Shown: positions 7,410-16,642, counted from the first letter of the stretch. The stretch: DNA of 64,000 nt from Pseudomonas viridiflava (GCF_001642795.1 NZ_LKEH01000047.1:371162-435161); one strand, 5' to 3'. The notes: generated by a model from the sequence alone, not told the origin. Made by a program: numbers and translations.

Positions 7410-8650
7410 GGCTGTTCGCTCTCCTGCTGCACTTCACGCAACAGTGTGGCGAAGTCGGTCAGGGTCTGTTCATCGACCTCGCTGCCGAAGTTGTCCTGCC
7501 AGGCGCGGCTGAACAGTTCCTGCGGGCTGAGCTGATCCAGTTCGATCAGCGCGGCATCGTCATCACTGCCGTCGGCGCTGCCCTTGCCTGCGTATTCGGC
7601 ACCGATGCGCACCAGTCGCACGGCCTTGCCCTGCAGGGCGGTTTCGATCTGGTTGCGCAGGTCCGGCTGCGGCTCGTCGAGGCGCACGCGCACCTCCAGC
7701 CACGGCTGTCGATCCGGGTCGGCCAACAGATCGACGTTGGGCAGTTCCTTGAGCTGCACCAGCAGTTCGGCCAGCGGTGCAGGGCCCAGGCGTTGCAGGT
7801 TGACGGCGCGTGGAATCAGGCAGGTGTCGACACTGGTCAGGGTTTCACCGTCGCAGTTGATTTCCAGAATCTGATGCTGATAGCCGATTTCCGAGAATGA
7901 CAATGGGATCGGCGAGCCGCTGTAGCGAATGCGCTCTTCACCGTTGACCCGCTGCGGCTTGTGCAGATGTCCGAGGGCGACGTAGGTGATGCTCGGCCCG
8001 AACAGGCTGGCGGGCAGGGCCTCGGCGTTGCCGATGATCAGGCTGCGCTCGGAGTCTTCGGACACCGAACCACCGGCCATGTGCGCATGGCTTACGGCAA
8101 TCAGCGCCTGACCCGGCTGGCGTTTGAGGTTGGCGGCTTCGATCAGGCGCTCGTGAACTCTGGCGATACCTTTCAGGTAATCGTCGCCCAGCGTCGGACC
8201 GGTGACTTCGGCCGGGCGCAGGAACGGCAGCGCCAGGCACCACGCCCGGACCTGACCTTCGGCGTCGGGCAGTGGCAGCAGCAGCCGCTCGGCGTCCAGC
8301 ACGCCTTCATCCAGCCACAGCACACGGCCGAGCGCGTGGGTGCGCAGACGACGCATCAGCGGTGCGGGCAGTTCGATGCGCGAACCTGAGTCGTGGTTTC
8401 CGGCAATCATGACGATGGTCAGCAGCGGGTTCTGTTCGTGGGCATTGACGATGAAGTCGTACAGCCGTTCCTGGGCTTTGACCGGCGGGTTGACGGTGTC
8501 GAAGATGTCGCCCGCGATCAACAGCACATCAGGCTGGCGCTCTGCCAGACGCGCCAGCAGCCAGGTCAGAAAGCAGGCGTGTTCGAAATCGCGCTCCTGA
8601 CCGTGAAGGTTCTGACCCAGATGCCAGTCGGAAGTGTGAAACAGACGCAT
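7406..8650 (-). CDS. sbcD: Exonuclease subunit SbcD (Mre11-like nuclease)
   Basis: The 414-residue calcineurin-like phosphoesterase carries all the Mre11/SbcD metal motifs: DWHLG (residues 8-12), GDIFD (47-51), GNHD (84-87), the SHAHM stretch and GHLHKPQ (about 226-232). A C-terminal capping domain follows. Together with SbcC it forms an ATP-dependent exonuclease and hairpin endonuclease that suppresses palindromes and handles replication-fork damage. The first codon lies only 39 bp after the BatD stop, so co-transcription with the upstream MoxR/Bat genes is possible; no terminator is visible in the gap. Confidence 0.96.
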   Translation of the reverse strand: MRLFHTSDWHLGQNLHGQERDFEHACFLTWLLARLAERQPDVLLIAGDIFDTVNPPVKAQERLYDFIVNAHEQNPLLTIVMIAGNHDSGSRIELPAPLMRRLRTHALGRVLWLDEGVLDAERLLLPLPDAEGQVRAWCLALPFLRPAEVTGPTLGDDYLKGIARVHERLIEAANLKRQPGQALIAVSHAHMAGGSVSEDSERSLIIGNAEALPASLFGPSITYVALGHLHKPQRVNGEERIRYSGSPIPLSFSEIGYQHQILEINCDGETLTSVDTCLIPRAVNLQRLGPAPLAELLVQLKELPNVDLLADPDRQPWLEVRVRLDEPQPDLRNQIETALQGKAVRLVRIGAEYAGKGSADGSDDDAALIELDQLSPQELFSRAWQDNFGSEVDEQTLTDFATLLREVQQESEQP

Positions 8651-8689
8651 TGAATTACCTTGTCATCAAAGGGGTGGCCGGCTGCATCC

Positions 8690-10354
8690 TCACTTGGGAT
8701 ACAGCGGCGGCAACCCGGCATCGCCTGCCGGGTCCTGAATGTGTTCGGCGGCGGGCAGGGTGCGGATCGCACGCCACAGGTCCTCGCCCAGCCAGAGTTT
8801 TCCGGTCTCACTGTAGAGTGCGCCGTTCAGGCCATCCAGTGCATCGGACAGCGGCACGAAGCGGGCCGCCATGTCGGCCAGGGTTTCCGGTTGTTGGCGC
8901 GCCCAGGCATCCAGGGCCTGGCGCGTGGCCTGCGGGTCGTTGGCCAGACAGGCGCGCTTGAGATCGTCCAGCACAGTACGCGGGCTCGGGCCTGCCTGCA
9001 CGGTTTTGGCGATTGCCGGCTGGCCGCGCGCGCGCCACCAGAGCAGGCAGGCCAGCAAGGTGGTGAAGGCAAAGAACAGCGTACTCATCTGCCACGGCCA
9101 GACCGGTGGGCCGATGACGGTCAGGCCACTCATGTCGTTGCTGACCGGTGTGTCAACGCCCAGTCCGGGATTGCCGCTGATCTGCAAGGTGCGGGCGGGC
9201 AGGCTGGTGTGCTCCAGGTGGTCTTCGCGGGTGTTCCACCAGGTGACTTCCACCGCAGGCAGATCAATCGCACCGGCGCGGGTGGGCACCAGCGCTTCGC
9301 GTTCTTCACGGGTGCCGATCAGGCCTCGCTCGCTGGGCAGGTTGCGCAGTTGCGGCTGGTCCGGATAACGGCGCAGGCCGGGTACTTCGGTGGGAGGCAA
9401 GGGCGGCAATTGCGCACCGGCCAGACCTTCGGCCTTGAGAATGAGGGTGCGTGTCAGTGAATCGCCGACCTGAGTCTTGCCCGGTTCCGGGCTCCAGCTC
9501 TCTTCAAGGCTGACGGTGCGGGCCGGAAGCCAAGGCACCTGAGTCGGGTAGTCCGCAGGCACTGCTCTGACGTTCAGCGGGATCTCGGCGGAACTGACGC
9601 GCATCACCTTGCCCGGTTGCGGGCCAAACGGATTGGCGTCCTGATTCGCTGCACTGCTGGCCTGAGGCTGCACTTGCGTCGCGCTGAACACCTGAGGCGG
9701 AATGGTCAAGACTCCGCTGTGCTGGGGATAGAGCGCATAGCGCATCTCGATGACCCCGTGGCGCACGCTGTTGATCAGCTTTTCGTAGGTCCGCGAATCG
9801 CCCAGCTTCTCGATGCGGGCGTCCGGCACCTGAAGCGGGCTGAGGCTGCTGTCGTCGAACAACTGCACGGAGTGGTAGATGCGCAGGGTCAGCACGACCT
9901 GGGCCTGAACGTAGACGCTGTCCTGATCCAGTGTTGCCTCGATGAACACCGGCGCCAGTTGCCGATCCTGTTCCTGCTCCCTGGGTTCGGTCTGAATCAC
10001 TTGCAGGGTCAGCGGCTGGCTTTTCAGTTCGCCCAGTTGCAGAGAGGGAATCGTCACGCTGCCGGTCTGGCGGGGCAGCAGGGTGACGATCCAGCGCGTG
10101 GTCGCCTGATTGTTGGTGCCCAGGGTCGTCAGTCGGTTGACCTGACGGGTGTCGCGCACCTCGAAATCGCTGTCCAGCGCGGTCAGGTCGGGCTTGCCGA
10201 ACTGCGTGACGTCGTCGGTTTCCAGCGTCAGCTCGAAGGTTTCCCCGGCGTTCAGCCGTGTGCGGTCGACGCTGGCCGTCAGTTCGGCCGCGTGTGACGA
10301 CAGGACAGACAGGCTCAGCAGCAGGCCGGTCAATAAGGGGTACGCGCGACTCAT
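8690..10354 (-). CDS. BatD-like protein (oxygen-tolerance family)
   Basis: The 554-residue protein starts with a signal peptide (MSRAYPLLTGLLLSLSVLSSHA, cleavage near residue 22). It has BatD-type Ig-like extracellular repeats, for example LTASVDRTRLNAGETFELTLETD and VTIPSLQLGELKSQPL, and a late membrane helix around residues 400-420 (WPWQMSTLFFAFTTLLACLLWW) before a cytoplasmic tail. BatD proteins associate with MoxR-coupled VWA proteins at the inner membrane; 'aerotolerance' is the historical name from Bacteroides. The chosen ATG overlaps the upstream BatB/C stop by 4 bp. An in-frame upstream codon would add 28 residues of non-signal sequence and is rejected. Confidence 0.85.
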   Translation of the reverse strand: MSRAYPLLTGLLLSLSVLSSHAAELTASVDRTRLNAGETFELTLETDDVTQFGKPDLTALDSDFEVRDTRQVNRLTTLGTNNQATTRWIVTLLPRQTGSVTIPSLQLGELKSQPLTLQVIQTEPREQEQDRQLAPVFIEATLDQDSVYVQAQVVLTLRIYHSVQLFDDSSLSPLQVPDARIEKLGDSRTYEKLINSVRHGVIEMRYALYPQHSGVLTIPPQVFSATQVQPQASSAANQDANPFGPQPGKVMRVSSAEIPLNVRAVPADYPTQVPWLPARTVSLEESWSPEPGKTQVGDSLTRTLILKAEGLAGAQLPPLPPTEVPGLRRYPDQPQLRNLPSERGLIGTREEREALVPTRAGAIDLPAVEVTWWNTREDHLEHTSLPARTLQISGNPGLGVDTPVSNDMSGLTVIGPPVWPWQMSTLFFAFTTLLACLLWWRARGQPAIAKTVQAGPSPRTVLDDLKRACLANDPQATRQALDAWARQQPETLADMAARFVPLSDALDGLNGALYSETGKLWLGEDLWRAIRTLPAAEHIQDPAGDAGLPPLYPK

Positions 10355-12069
10355 CGGGTCTTTTCCTGATGTTGCTGTTCGTAGCGGAATTTGCGCCGCA
10401 GCAGTTCGCCCGGATCGTCCGGAATCTGTCTCAGCCACTGCTCCAGTTCCTGACGTCGTTCGCTGGGGACGGGACGGTCGGCAGGCTGCAGGGGCGGGCG
10501 AGTGGTCTGTTCATCGTCTGTCGATGGGCCGGAAGACTGCAGGCCGGACGTGTCCGGAGGCAGGCTTTCGCTGCCGTCGTCCTCACTTGGCCGGGCAGTG
10601 TCCTGTTCGGTGGGCGAGTGGCTGCTGGTCTGATCCTGCGTGCCATTCTGGCCTGCTTCATCCTGCTCGGGTTTTTCCGGTTTGTCCTGTTCGGGTTGAG
10701 CCGCATTGGCCTGATCCAGAAGATTCTGAACCAGTGCACGGTTGTTCACCGCTGCGGGGAAGTCCGGCTGCCGTTCGAGCGCCTGTTCATAGGCGTCCAG
10801 CGCCGCTTCCAGTTCGCCACTGCGGGCCAGCGCATTGCCACGGTTGTAATGATCGGCCGCTGTGTTTCCTTCAGCAAAGCGCTGTGCTGCGCTGGCGTAA
10901 TCCCCGGCTTCGTAGAAGGCGATACCTTTCCACTGCGGGTCTTCAAAGCGTTGTGCCGCTTCTGCCGGTCGGCGCTGTTCCAGCAGGCGTTGACCCTGCT
11001 GATCCGGGCGCAGCCACAGGTCCTGAAATTCGAACGCCTGACTGGTCTGCGGAAACATGAACAGCAGCGGCAGGCAGAACAGCCAGCCGCGGCGACCCGC
11101 ACAGGCGGCGATCAACAGCAGCGGCAGCAGAAACCAGTGACCCTGATCGGCCCAGGTGTCGAGCTGCACGATCTGCCCGTCGCTGCGCAGGCGTTGCGGG
11201 CTGGCGAGCAGGCCGAGGCTGCGCAGGTCCTCTTCATCAGCCCGCGCCTGACGGTAGCTGCCGCCGACCTGCTCGGCAAAGTCATTGAGGCTGGTGCTGT
11301 CCAGACGCGGCACCATGATCGCGCCCTGATCGTCCTTGAGCAGGCTGCCGTTTTCCTGAGTCACTGGAGCACCTTCGGCGGTTCCAATACCCAGTATCAA
11401 CAAGGGCGGCGACTGACCGCGCAGGGCCTGACGGATGCCGTCGCGCTCCTGTTCACTCAAGGACGAGCCGATCAGCAGAATCCTGCCCTGGCCCAGCGCA
11501 CCCTGCTTGAGCAGGTTCAGCGCCTTGACGACCGCCAGATCGGCACGCTGGCCCGGCATCGGCATGATCGACGGCCTGATCGCCTCCAGCAGGTTATGGC
11601 TGGTCACCAGATCGTCGGACAGCGGCACCAGCGTGTGGGCGCTGCCCGCGTAGACCACGATGGCGGTCTGTGAGTCGCTGCGCAGTTGCAACAGATCGAG
11701 CAGTTTGCGTCGCGCCTGTTCCAGACGTGTCGGGGCAATGTCGGTGGCGAGCATCTGCGGGGTGAGTTCCAGCACCACCACCAGCGGATCGACCGGCTTC
11801 TGGCTGATCTGCTCGACACGTTGCCAGCTGGGACCAAGCAGCGCGGCCAGCGCCAGCAGCCAGGCCAGCGCCAGTACCACCCACGGCAGTTTGCTGTTGC
11901 TGCCGCGACTGCCGTTCAGCAACACGGCATGAAATGCGGCGGGCAGGATGATCTGCCAGCGTCCGGCGCGTTTCTGCCGATGCCAGAGTTGCCAGATCAA
12001 CAGCGCCAGCAAGGGCACGATCAGCAGCCACCATGGACGGAACCAGTGCGGCCAGAGGGAGGCGATCAT
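10351..12069 (-). CDS. BatB/BatC fusion: VWA domain plus TPR membrane protein
   Basis: This 572-residue protein joins a BatB-like half to a BatC-like half. Residues 1-320 have two N-terminal helices, a von Willebrand A domain and a helix (WFLLPLLLIAACAGRRGWLFCLPLLFMF). The BatC-like half has tetratricopeptide repeats (AIAFYEAGDY..., ADHYNRGNALARSGELEAALDAYEQALERQP) and a long acidic, Gln/Ser/Asp-rich disordered tail. The VWA metal site is unusual: where BatA has DVSGS this protein has ELTPQ at residues 101-105, so a functional MIDAS is doubtful. The start codon overlaps the batA stop (ATGA); an upstream GTG is less likely. It probably forms a membrane complex with BatA, DUF4381 protein and BatD under control of the MoxR ATPase. 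Confidence 0.85.
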   Translation of the reverse strand: MIASLWPHWFRPWWLLIVPLLALLIWQLWHRQKRAGRWQIILPAAFHAVLLNGSRGSNSKLPWVVLALAWLLALAALLGPSWQRVEQISQKPVDPLVVVLELTPQMLATDIAPTRLEQARRKLLDLLQLRSDSQTAIVVYAGSAHTLVPLSDDLVTSHNLLEAIRPSIMPMPGQRADLAVVKALNLLKQGALGQGRILLIGSSLSEQERDGIRQALRGQSPPLLILGIGTAEGAPVTQENGSLLKDDQGAIMVPRLDSTSLNDFAEQVGGSYRQARADEEDLRSLGLLASPQRLRSDGQIVQLDTWADQGHWFLLPLLLIAACAGRRGWLFCLPLLFMFPQTSQAFEFQDLWLRPDQQGQRLLEQRRPAEAAQRFEDPQWKGIAFYEAGDYASAAQRFAEGNTAADHYNRGNALARSGELEAALDAYEQALERQPDFPAAVNNRALVQNLLDQANAAQPEQDKPEKPEQDEAGQNGTQDQTSSHSPTEQDTARPSEDDGSESLPPDTSGLQSSGPSTDDEQTTRPPLQPADRPVPSERRQELEQWLRQIPDDPGELLRRKFRYEQQHQEKTR

Positions 12070-13124
12070 CGCGACCTCCACAGACGTTCGACGCGCTCAC
12101 GCCAGCCGAAAGCGCGCAGGCGAACAAGCGCCCGTTGCACGGCGTTGTTGGGCCACAGGCTGCGGATCACCAGCAACACGCTCATCAATAACGCCAATGA
12201 CAAGGGCCACTGATACAGCACTTGCGCCGGGCGGGCCTGGGTGGGTTGCTGGGCGACCGGTTCGAGCGAGTCGAGGGTGGCGCGGATCTTTTCCAGTTGC
12301 TCGCCATCGCGGGCGCGGAAGTATTGGCCGCCGCTGAGGCTGGCAATGTCCTTGAGCGTAGGCTCATCCAGGTCCAGGCTTGGGTTCAGGCCCAGCAGTC
12401 CCTGGATGCCGCTTTTGTCGGGATCGGAGCCGATGCCGATGGTGTAGATCCGAACGCCTTCGTTTGCTGCCAGCCGTGCCGCCGTGATCGGGTCGATCTG
12501 CCCGCCGTTGTTGGCGCCATCGGTGACCAGCACCAGAACGCGGCTATTGGCCGGACGCAGGCGCAGGCGTTTGAGCGCAAGACCGATGGCGTCGCCGATG
12601 GCTGTGTTTTTGCCCGCGATGCCGATTTTCGCCTCGTCCAGCCAGATACGCACGGTGCGGCGGTCAAACGTCAGCGGGGCCTGAACGAAGGCCTGACTGC
12701 CGAACAGGATCAGGCCGACCCGATCACCCTGACGGCCTTCGAGAAAATCGCCCAGCAGATGCTGAACCAGCACCAGTCGGCTGACTTCGTCGCTCTGCCA
12801 TTGCATGTCCGGGTAATCCATGGAACCGGAAACGTCCACGGCCACCAGCAGGTCGCGGCCGCTGGCAGCCACGGGAAGCGGCTCGCCCAGCCATTGCGGG
12901 CGGGCGGCGGCGATCAGCAGAAACAGCCAGATGAGCAGGAACGGCGAGCGCTGTCGCCACGCAGGCAGGTTGGCCTTGGCGCGCCGACCGCTCAAACCTT
13001 CGAGTTCGTTGAGGAAGCTGACCTTGAGCGCGGCTTCGCCGCTGTCGGCCATAGGCAACACGAAGCGCATCAGCCAGGGCAGCGGCAGCAGGGCGAAGAC
13101 CCAGGGCCAGACGAACTCAAACAT
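12066..13124 (-). CDS. BatA-like VWA-domain membrane protein
   Basis: The 352-residue protein has two N-terminal membrane helices (about 3-22 and 62-75), then a VWA domain with an intact MIDAS: DVSGS at residues 97-101, a later TFDRRT threonine and VTDGANNGG. A C-terminal helix (YQWPLSLALLMSVLLVIRSLW) anchors it again. An intact metal site suggests that it is the ligand-binding member of the Bat pair, in contrast with its neighbour. It overlaps the DUF4381 gene by 8 bp upstream and the next gene by 4 bp, consistent with a single polycistronic message. Confidence 0.9.
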   Translation of the reverse strand: MFEFVWPWVFALLPLPWLMRFVLPMADSGEAALKVSFLNELEGLSGRRAKANLPAWRQRSPFLLIWLFLLIAAARPQWLGEPLPVAASGRDLLVAVDVSGSMDYPDMQWQSDEVSRLVLVQHLLGDFLEGRQGDRVGLILFGSQAFVQAPLTFDRRTVRIWLDEAKIGIAGKNTAIGDAIGLALKRLRLRPANSRVLVLVTDGANNGGQIDPITAARLAANEGVRIYTIGIGSDPDKSGIQGLLGLNPSLDLDEPTLKDIASLSGGQYFRARDGEQLEKIRATLDSLEPVAQQPTQARPAQVLYQWPLSLALLMSVLLVIRSLWPNNAVQRALVRLRAFGWRERVERLWRSR

Positions 13125-13611
13125 GTTTGCGAATCCAGATATCGACGGCCTGGGTCAGGCCGCTGATGGCCTTGTCATCGAGTTTGCATTCGGGTTTGTA
13201 GGCACCTTCAACAAGGATCATCCAGCGCGTCAGGCCTGCGGCCGGGCAGCGGTTATCGAGAAACGCCAGCCATTTACGACCGTTGAGGGTGTGGCTCTGG
13301 CTGTGTGGATAGTGGTTGCGGCACAGGCGTTTGAGCAGGCCGTTGATCTGTTGCAGCCAGGCTCCGGCGGGGGCGCCGTCATAGGGTTTGGGCAGGCTGG
13401 CCAGTTCCGCCAGCGCCGCGACCCGCACGGGGTCAAGCGGCTGCTCGCTGCGGCTTTTGCTGGCCTTGACCGGCAACAGCGTGCGCAGCCGCCAGATGCC
13501 CCAGCCCAGCGCGGGAATCAACAGCAACAGCAGCCACCAACCCGGCGCAGGAGGCCAGAAGCCGATGGCTTCAGGGGCGATCAGGGGTTGCAACTGATCC
13601 AGTGGATTCAT
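13117..13611 (-). CDS. DUF4381 single-pass membrane protein
   Basis: The 164-residue protein starts MNPLDQLQPLIAPEAIGFWPPAPGWW and has one membrane helix (about residues 24-42, WWLLLLLIPALGWGIWRL). A cytoplasmic helical domain ends in WMILVEGAYKPECKLDDKAISGLTQAVDIWIRKHV. This matches DUF4381, a family found between DUF58 and VWA genes in MoxR clusters. No catalytic motif is visible; an adaptor role in the membrane VWA complex is inferred from synteny. Start and stop both overlap neighbours by a few bases. Confidence 0.85.
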   Translation of the reverse strand: MNPLDQLQPLIAPEAIGFWPPAPGWWLLLLLIPALGWGIWRLRTLLPVKASKSRSEQPLDPVRVAALAELASLPKPYDGAPAGAWLQQINGLLKRLCRNHYPHSQSHTLNGRKWLAFLDNRCPAAGLTRWMILVEGAYKPECKLDDKAISGLTQAVDIWIRKHV

Positions 13612-14552
13612 TTGCGCTTCACCGGACGCTGGGCGTTGAGGTATTCACGCAATTGCTCGACCAGTTCGAACTGGGTGCTCAACGGCATCAGCAGCACGCG
13701 CAGTTTCTGGGCCAGCAGTTCCCAGCGCGCCGAGCGCTCCTCACCCTGAACGCGATAGGCCCGACGCAGTTCGGGATCAAGGGTGTCGAGTTCCAGTTGC
13801 GCGCCGCGCTCGGCGAATCGCAGCAGCCCGGCTGCAGGCAGCGCGCGGTCCAGGGGGTCGGACAGCGGCAGCAGCAACAAGTCGCTGTGGCGCGCCAGCA
13901 GGGTGAGTTGCTGCTCTGCGGCATCGGAAAGGGCGCGCTCGTCACAAAGCACGATCACCAGACTGCCGGGGCGCAGCACTTCACGGGCACGCCGCAGGGC
14001 GGTGCCGAACGCATCACGGTCGGCGGGGATTTCGGTGTGCAACGACTGATTGACCCGCACCAGCCGGTTGAGCAGCTGTAAGAGGCTCTGTTTGCTGCGC
14101 CGGGGTTTGATCTCGTAATGCTCGTTGTCGCCGAACACCAGCCCGCCCACCCGGTCATTGTGTTCCAGTGCGGCCCAGCCGATCAGCGCCGCCGCCTGTG
14201 CAGCCAGTACCGACTTGAACATCTGTCCGGAGCCGAAGAACAGGCGACGGCTCTGTTCCACCAGAATGAAAATCGGCCTCTCGCGTTCTTCGTGGAACAG
14301 TTTGGTGTGTGGCTCCTGCGTACGTGCGGTCACTCGCCAGTCGATGCTGCGCACATCGTCGCCTGCCTGATAGACCCGGACCTGATCGAAGTCCACCCCT
14401 CGGCCACGCAGCTTGGAGTGGTGCAGGCCGATCAGCGGGCTGCGCTGGCTAGGCGTGGAAAACAGCTGCACTTCCCGCACGCGATGGCGCATCTCGATCA
14501 GCTCGCTGAGCGTGACGCGAATGCCCGGTTGTGGGATCAGGTAGGGTTGCAT
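13608..14552 (-). CDS. DUF58 domain protein
   Basis: The 314-residue soluble protein has the characteristic DUF58 block HHSKLRGRGVDFDQVRVYQAGDDVRSIDWRVTART around residues 44-80, followed by a VWA-like fold with IFILVEQS at the position of the metal site and LVIVLCDERALS later. DUF58 proteins are obligate neighbours of MoxR ATPases and probably link the ATPase to VWA targets. The gene begins 4 bp after the moxR stop and overlaps the DUF4381 start by 4 bp. Confidence 0.9.
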   Translation of the reverse strand: MQPYLIPQPGIRVTLSELIEMRHRVREVQLFSTPSQRSPLIGLHHSKLRGRGVDFDQVRVYQAGDDVRSIDWRVTARTQEPHTKLFHEERERPIFILVEQSRRLFFGSGQMFKSVLAAQAAALIGWAALEHNDRVGGLVFGDNEHYEIKPRRSKQSLLQLLNRLVRVNQSLHTEIPADRDAFGTALRRAREVLRPGSLVIVLCDERALSDAAEQQLTLLARHSDLLLLPLSDPLDRALPAAGLLRFAERGAQLELDTLDPELRRAYRVQGEERSARWELLAQKLRVLLMPLSTQFELVEQLREYLNAQRPVKRK

Positions 14553-14556
14553 GGGG

Positions 14557-15516
14557 TCAGGCGACGGCCACGACGTCGAGGATCCGCTGAATCACGCGGT
14601 CTTGATCGATGCCCGCAGCTTCGGCCTCGAACGACAGGATGATGCGGTGGCGTAGCACATCGAACAGCACCGCCTGAATGTCTTCCGGGCTGACGAAGTC
14701 GCGTCCCGCCAGCCAGGCATGGGCCCGTGCGCAGCGGTCCAGCGAGATCGAGCCACGCGGGCTGGCGCCATAGGCAATCCATTCGGCCAGCTCCTGATCG
14801 AACTTGGCCGGTGTGCGAGTGGCCATGACCAGTTGCACCAGGTATTCCTCAACCGCGTCGGCCATGTACAGACCGAGGATTTCCTTGCGGGCTGCGAAAA
14901 TGGCCTGCTGGCTGACGCGCCGCTCCGGCTTGGTTTCGCCGTTCAGCGCTTCGCCGCGGGCCTGCTGCAGGATCTTGCGTTCGACGGCAGCATCCGGAAA
15001 GCCGATCTTGACATGCATCAGGAAGCGGTCGAGCTGTGCTTCAGGCAGGGGATAGGTGCCTTCCTGCTCGATAGGGTTCTGGGTCGCCATGACCAGAAAC
15101 AGCGGCGAAAGATCATAGGTACTGCGCCCGACACTGACCTGACGCTCGGCCATGGCCTCGAGCAGAGCCGACTGGACCTTGGCTGGCGCGCGGTTGATTT
15201 CGTCCGCCAGCACCAGATTGTGGAAGATCGGACCCTGCTGGAACACGAAGCTGCCGGTTTCCGGACGATAGATCTCGGTGCCGGTGATGTCGGCAGGCAG
15301 CAGGTCGGGGGTGAATTGAATGCGATGAAACTGTGCTTCGATGCCTTCTGCCAGCTCCTTGATGGCCTTGGTCTTGGCAAGGCCCGGTGCTCCTTCGACG
15401 AGCATGTGGCCGTCGGCAAGCAGGGCGATGAGCAGGCGTTCGATCAGCTTTTCCTGGCCGAGGATTTGCGTTGAAAGAAATGTTCGCAGCGCAATCAGCG
15501 CCTCACGATGTTCCAT
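14557..15516 (-). CDS. MoxR-family AAA+ ATPase
   Basis: The 319-residue AAA+ protein has Walker A GAPGLAKT at residues 42-49, a Walker B VLADEINRAP, sensor-1 region VMATQNPIEQEGTYPLPEAQLDRF and the MoxR-typical DLLPADITGTEIYRPETGSFVFQQGPIF. MoxR ATPases act as chaperones that insert cofactors or mature complexes together with VWA proteins. It is the first gene of a run (moxR, DUF58, DUF4381, batA, batB/C, batD) with gaps of less than 10 bp or overlaps. That run may extend through sbcD, sbcC and the GST gene, giving up to nine genes in 12.3 kb. Confidence 0.93.
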   Translation of the reverse strand: MEHREALIALRTFLSTQILGQEKLIERLLIALLADGHMLVEGAPGLAKTKAIKELAEGIEAQFHRIQFTPDLLPADITGTEIYRPETGSFVFQQGPIFHNLVLADEINRAPAKVQSALLEAMAERQVSVGRSTYDLSPLFLVMATQNPIEQEGTYPLPEAQLDRFLMHVKIGFPDAAVERKILQQARGEALNGETKPERRVSQQAIFAARKEILGLYMADAVEEYLVQLVMATRTPAKFDQELAEWIAYGASPRGSISLDRCARAHAWLAGRDFVSPEDIQAVLFDVLRHRIILSFEAEAAGIDQDRVIQRILDVVAVA

Positions 15517-15842
15517 CGGTGACTGTTCCTGGCAGGGTAATCAGCCGCGTCGGGCGACAGCAGGCTGGGGGCGTTACTTTAATTCATTCGGACAGGTATC
15601 GACTAACGACTCTGGGGTTTTTTATGAAGTTTAGAGATAGTTCATACGTTTAGATGGGAATTGTCCTACATGTTTTGTCTGCTCTTTGTAGGAAGTTACA
15701 GGCGAGAGCTACTTTCAACAGTAATTCCCTCATGTCTGACCGGCCGCAGACTTGCAGCTGACAAATGACTGTGGGAGGCCTGACCGGCCCTTTGGCGTAG
15801 CGCTGTCGCGCAGCTCCCACGTAAACGTTTTCATTCAGCAGA
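15517..15842. repeat. Intergenic region with REP-like element
   Basis: No gene is supported here. A REP-like inverted structure spans about 15770-15820: GTGGGAG at one end, and GCGCAGCTCCCAC, a typical P. syringae REP arm read on the minus strand, at the other. The promoter of the moxR cluster should lie in the part next to 15516, but I cannot name convincing -35/-10 boxes. Confidence 0.5.
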
Positions 15843-16604
15843 TCACGTATTGTTTGATGACAGCCGATAAAACGCCGCAGCATTTCCCCACAACACGTTT
15901 TGCGCAGCCGCCTCACCCAGCGCCTCCACTACCAGATCGATATCACCCGGCTCGAACGGCCGGGGTGCGCGGGTGGAGGGCAGGTCGGTGCCGAACATCA
16001 GGGCGTCGGGGTTGGCTGCGTGGATGTCCTTCAAAATCGCTGGCACAGCAAAGTCGACCCGCCCGAAACCGCAGGCCTTGATCCGCACGCCATGCTCGGC
16101 CAGACGCAGCAACACAGGCAGGCCTTCGGCACTCAGCCCCAGATGATCGATGCTCACGGCAGGCAGCCTGAGCAGGCGGGTTTCGATGTCGGCCAACTCG
16201 CGTGAGTCGATATACAGCTCCGAATGCCAGCCGAGCAGATCGTGAACCCGCAGCGCCAGGGCTTCCAGTTGATCGAGCTGTTCAGACCCGCCCCGCTTCA
16301 GATTGAAACGCAGGGCCCGTACGCCAGAGGCGTTGAGCATTTCCAGTTTCGCATCCGTGACACTGGATGGCAACTGAGTCACGCCGACGAAATTCGCACC
16401 CAGCCGTTTCAGTGCCGCGAGCAGGTAACTCTGATCAAAGCCCTGAAACGATCCCGAAACCACGGCACCGCCAATCACGCCCAAGGGTTCGACCTGCGCC
16501 AGATAGTCGCTCACCCGGAACGGCTCCGGCAGGAAACCATTGTTGGCCTGAAGCGGATAACCGGGGTCGATGATGTGGCAGTGGGCGTCGAAAATGGCGG
16601 GCAT
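15843..16604 (-). CDS. Amidohydrolase-family (TIM-barrel) metal-dependent hydrolase
   Basis: The 253-residue protein belongs to the Amidohydrolase_2 family, which includes 2-pyrone-4,6-dicarboxylate lactonase-like and decarboxylase-like enzymes. It begins MPAIFDAHCHIIDPGYPL (HxH metal motif, His8 and His10). It has SIDHLGLS with the strand-6 His and LMFGTDLPSTRAPRPF with the metal-binding Asp near residue 210. The cytosolic barrel looks complete, though slightly short. The substrate cannot be deduced. Its start is 38 bp downstream of the 119-aa hypothetical gene on the same strand, so the two may be co-transcribed. Confidence 0.82.
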   Translation of the reverse strand: MPAIFDAHCHIIDPGYPLQANNGFLPEPFRVSDYLAQVEPLGVIGGAVVSGSFQGFDQSYLLAALKRLGANFVGVTQLPSSVTDAKLEMLNASGVRALRFNLKRGGSEQLDQLEALALRVHDLLGWHSELYIDSRELADIETRLLRLPAVSIDHLGLSAEGLPVLLRLAEHGVRIKACGFGRVDFAVPAILKDIHAANPDALMFGTDLPSTRAPRPFEPGDIDLVVEALGEAAAQNVLWGNAAAFYRLSSNNT

Positions 16605-16642
16605 GACGGGCTCCTTGTTGTCCGGGACGACGATGGGTCTGA

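Noticed and set aside
5898-7535. Long open frame opposite sbcC
   Set aside because: Arises from the CAG/CTG-rich coiled-coil coding sequence; composition is low-complexity Leu/Gln and it crosses the sbcC/sbcD junction.
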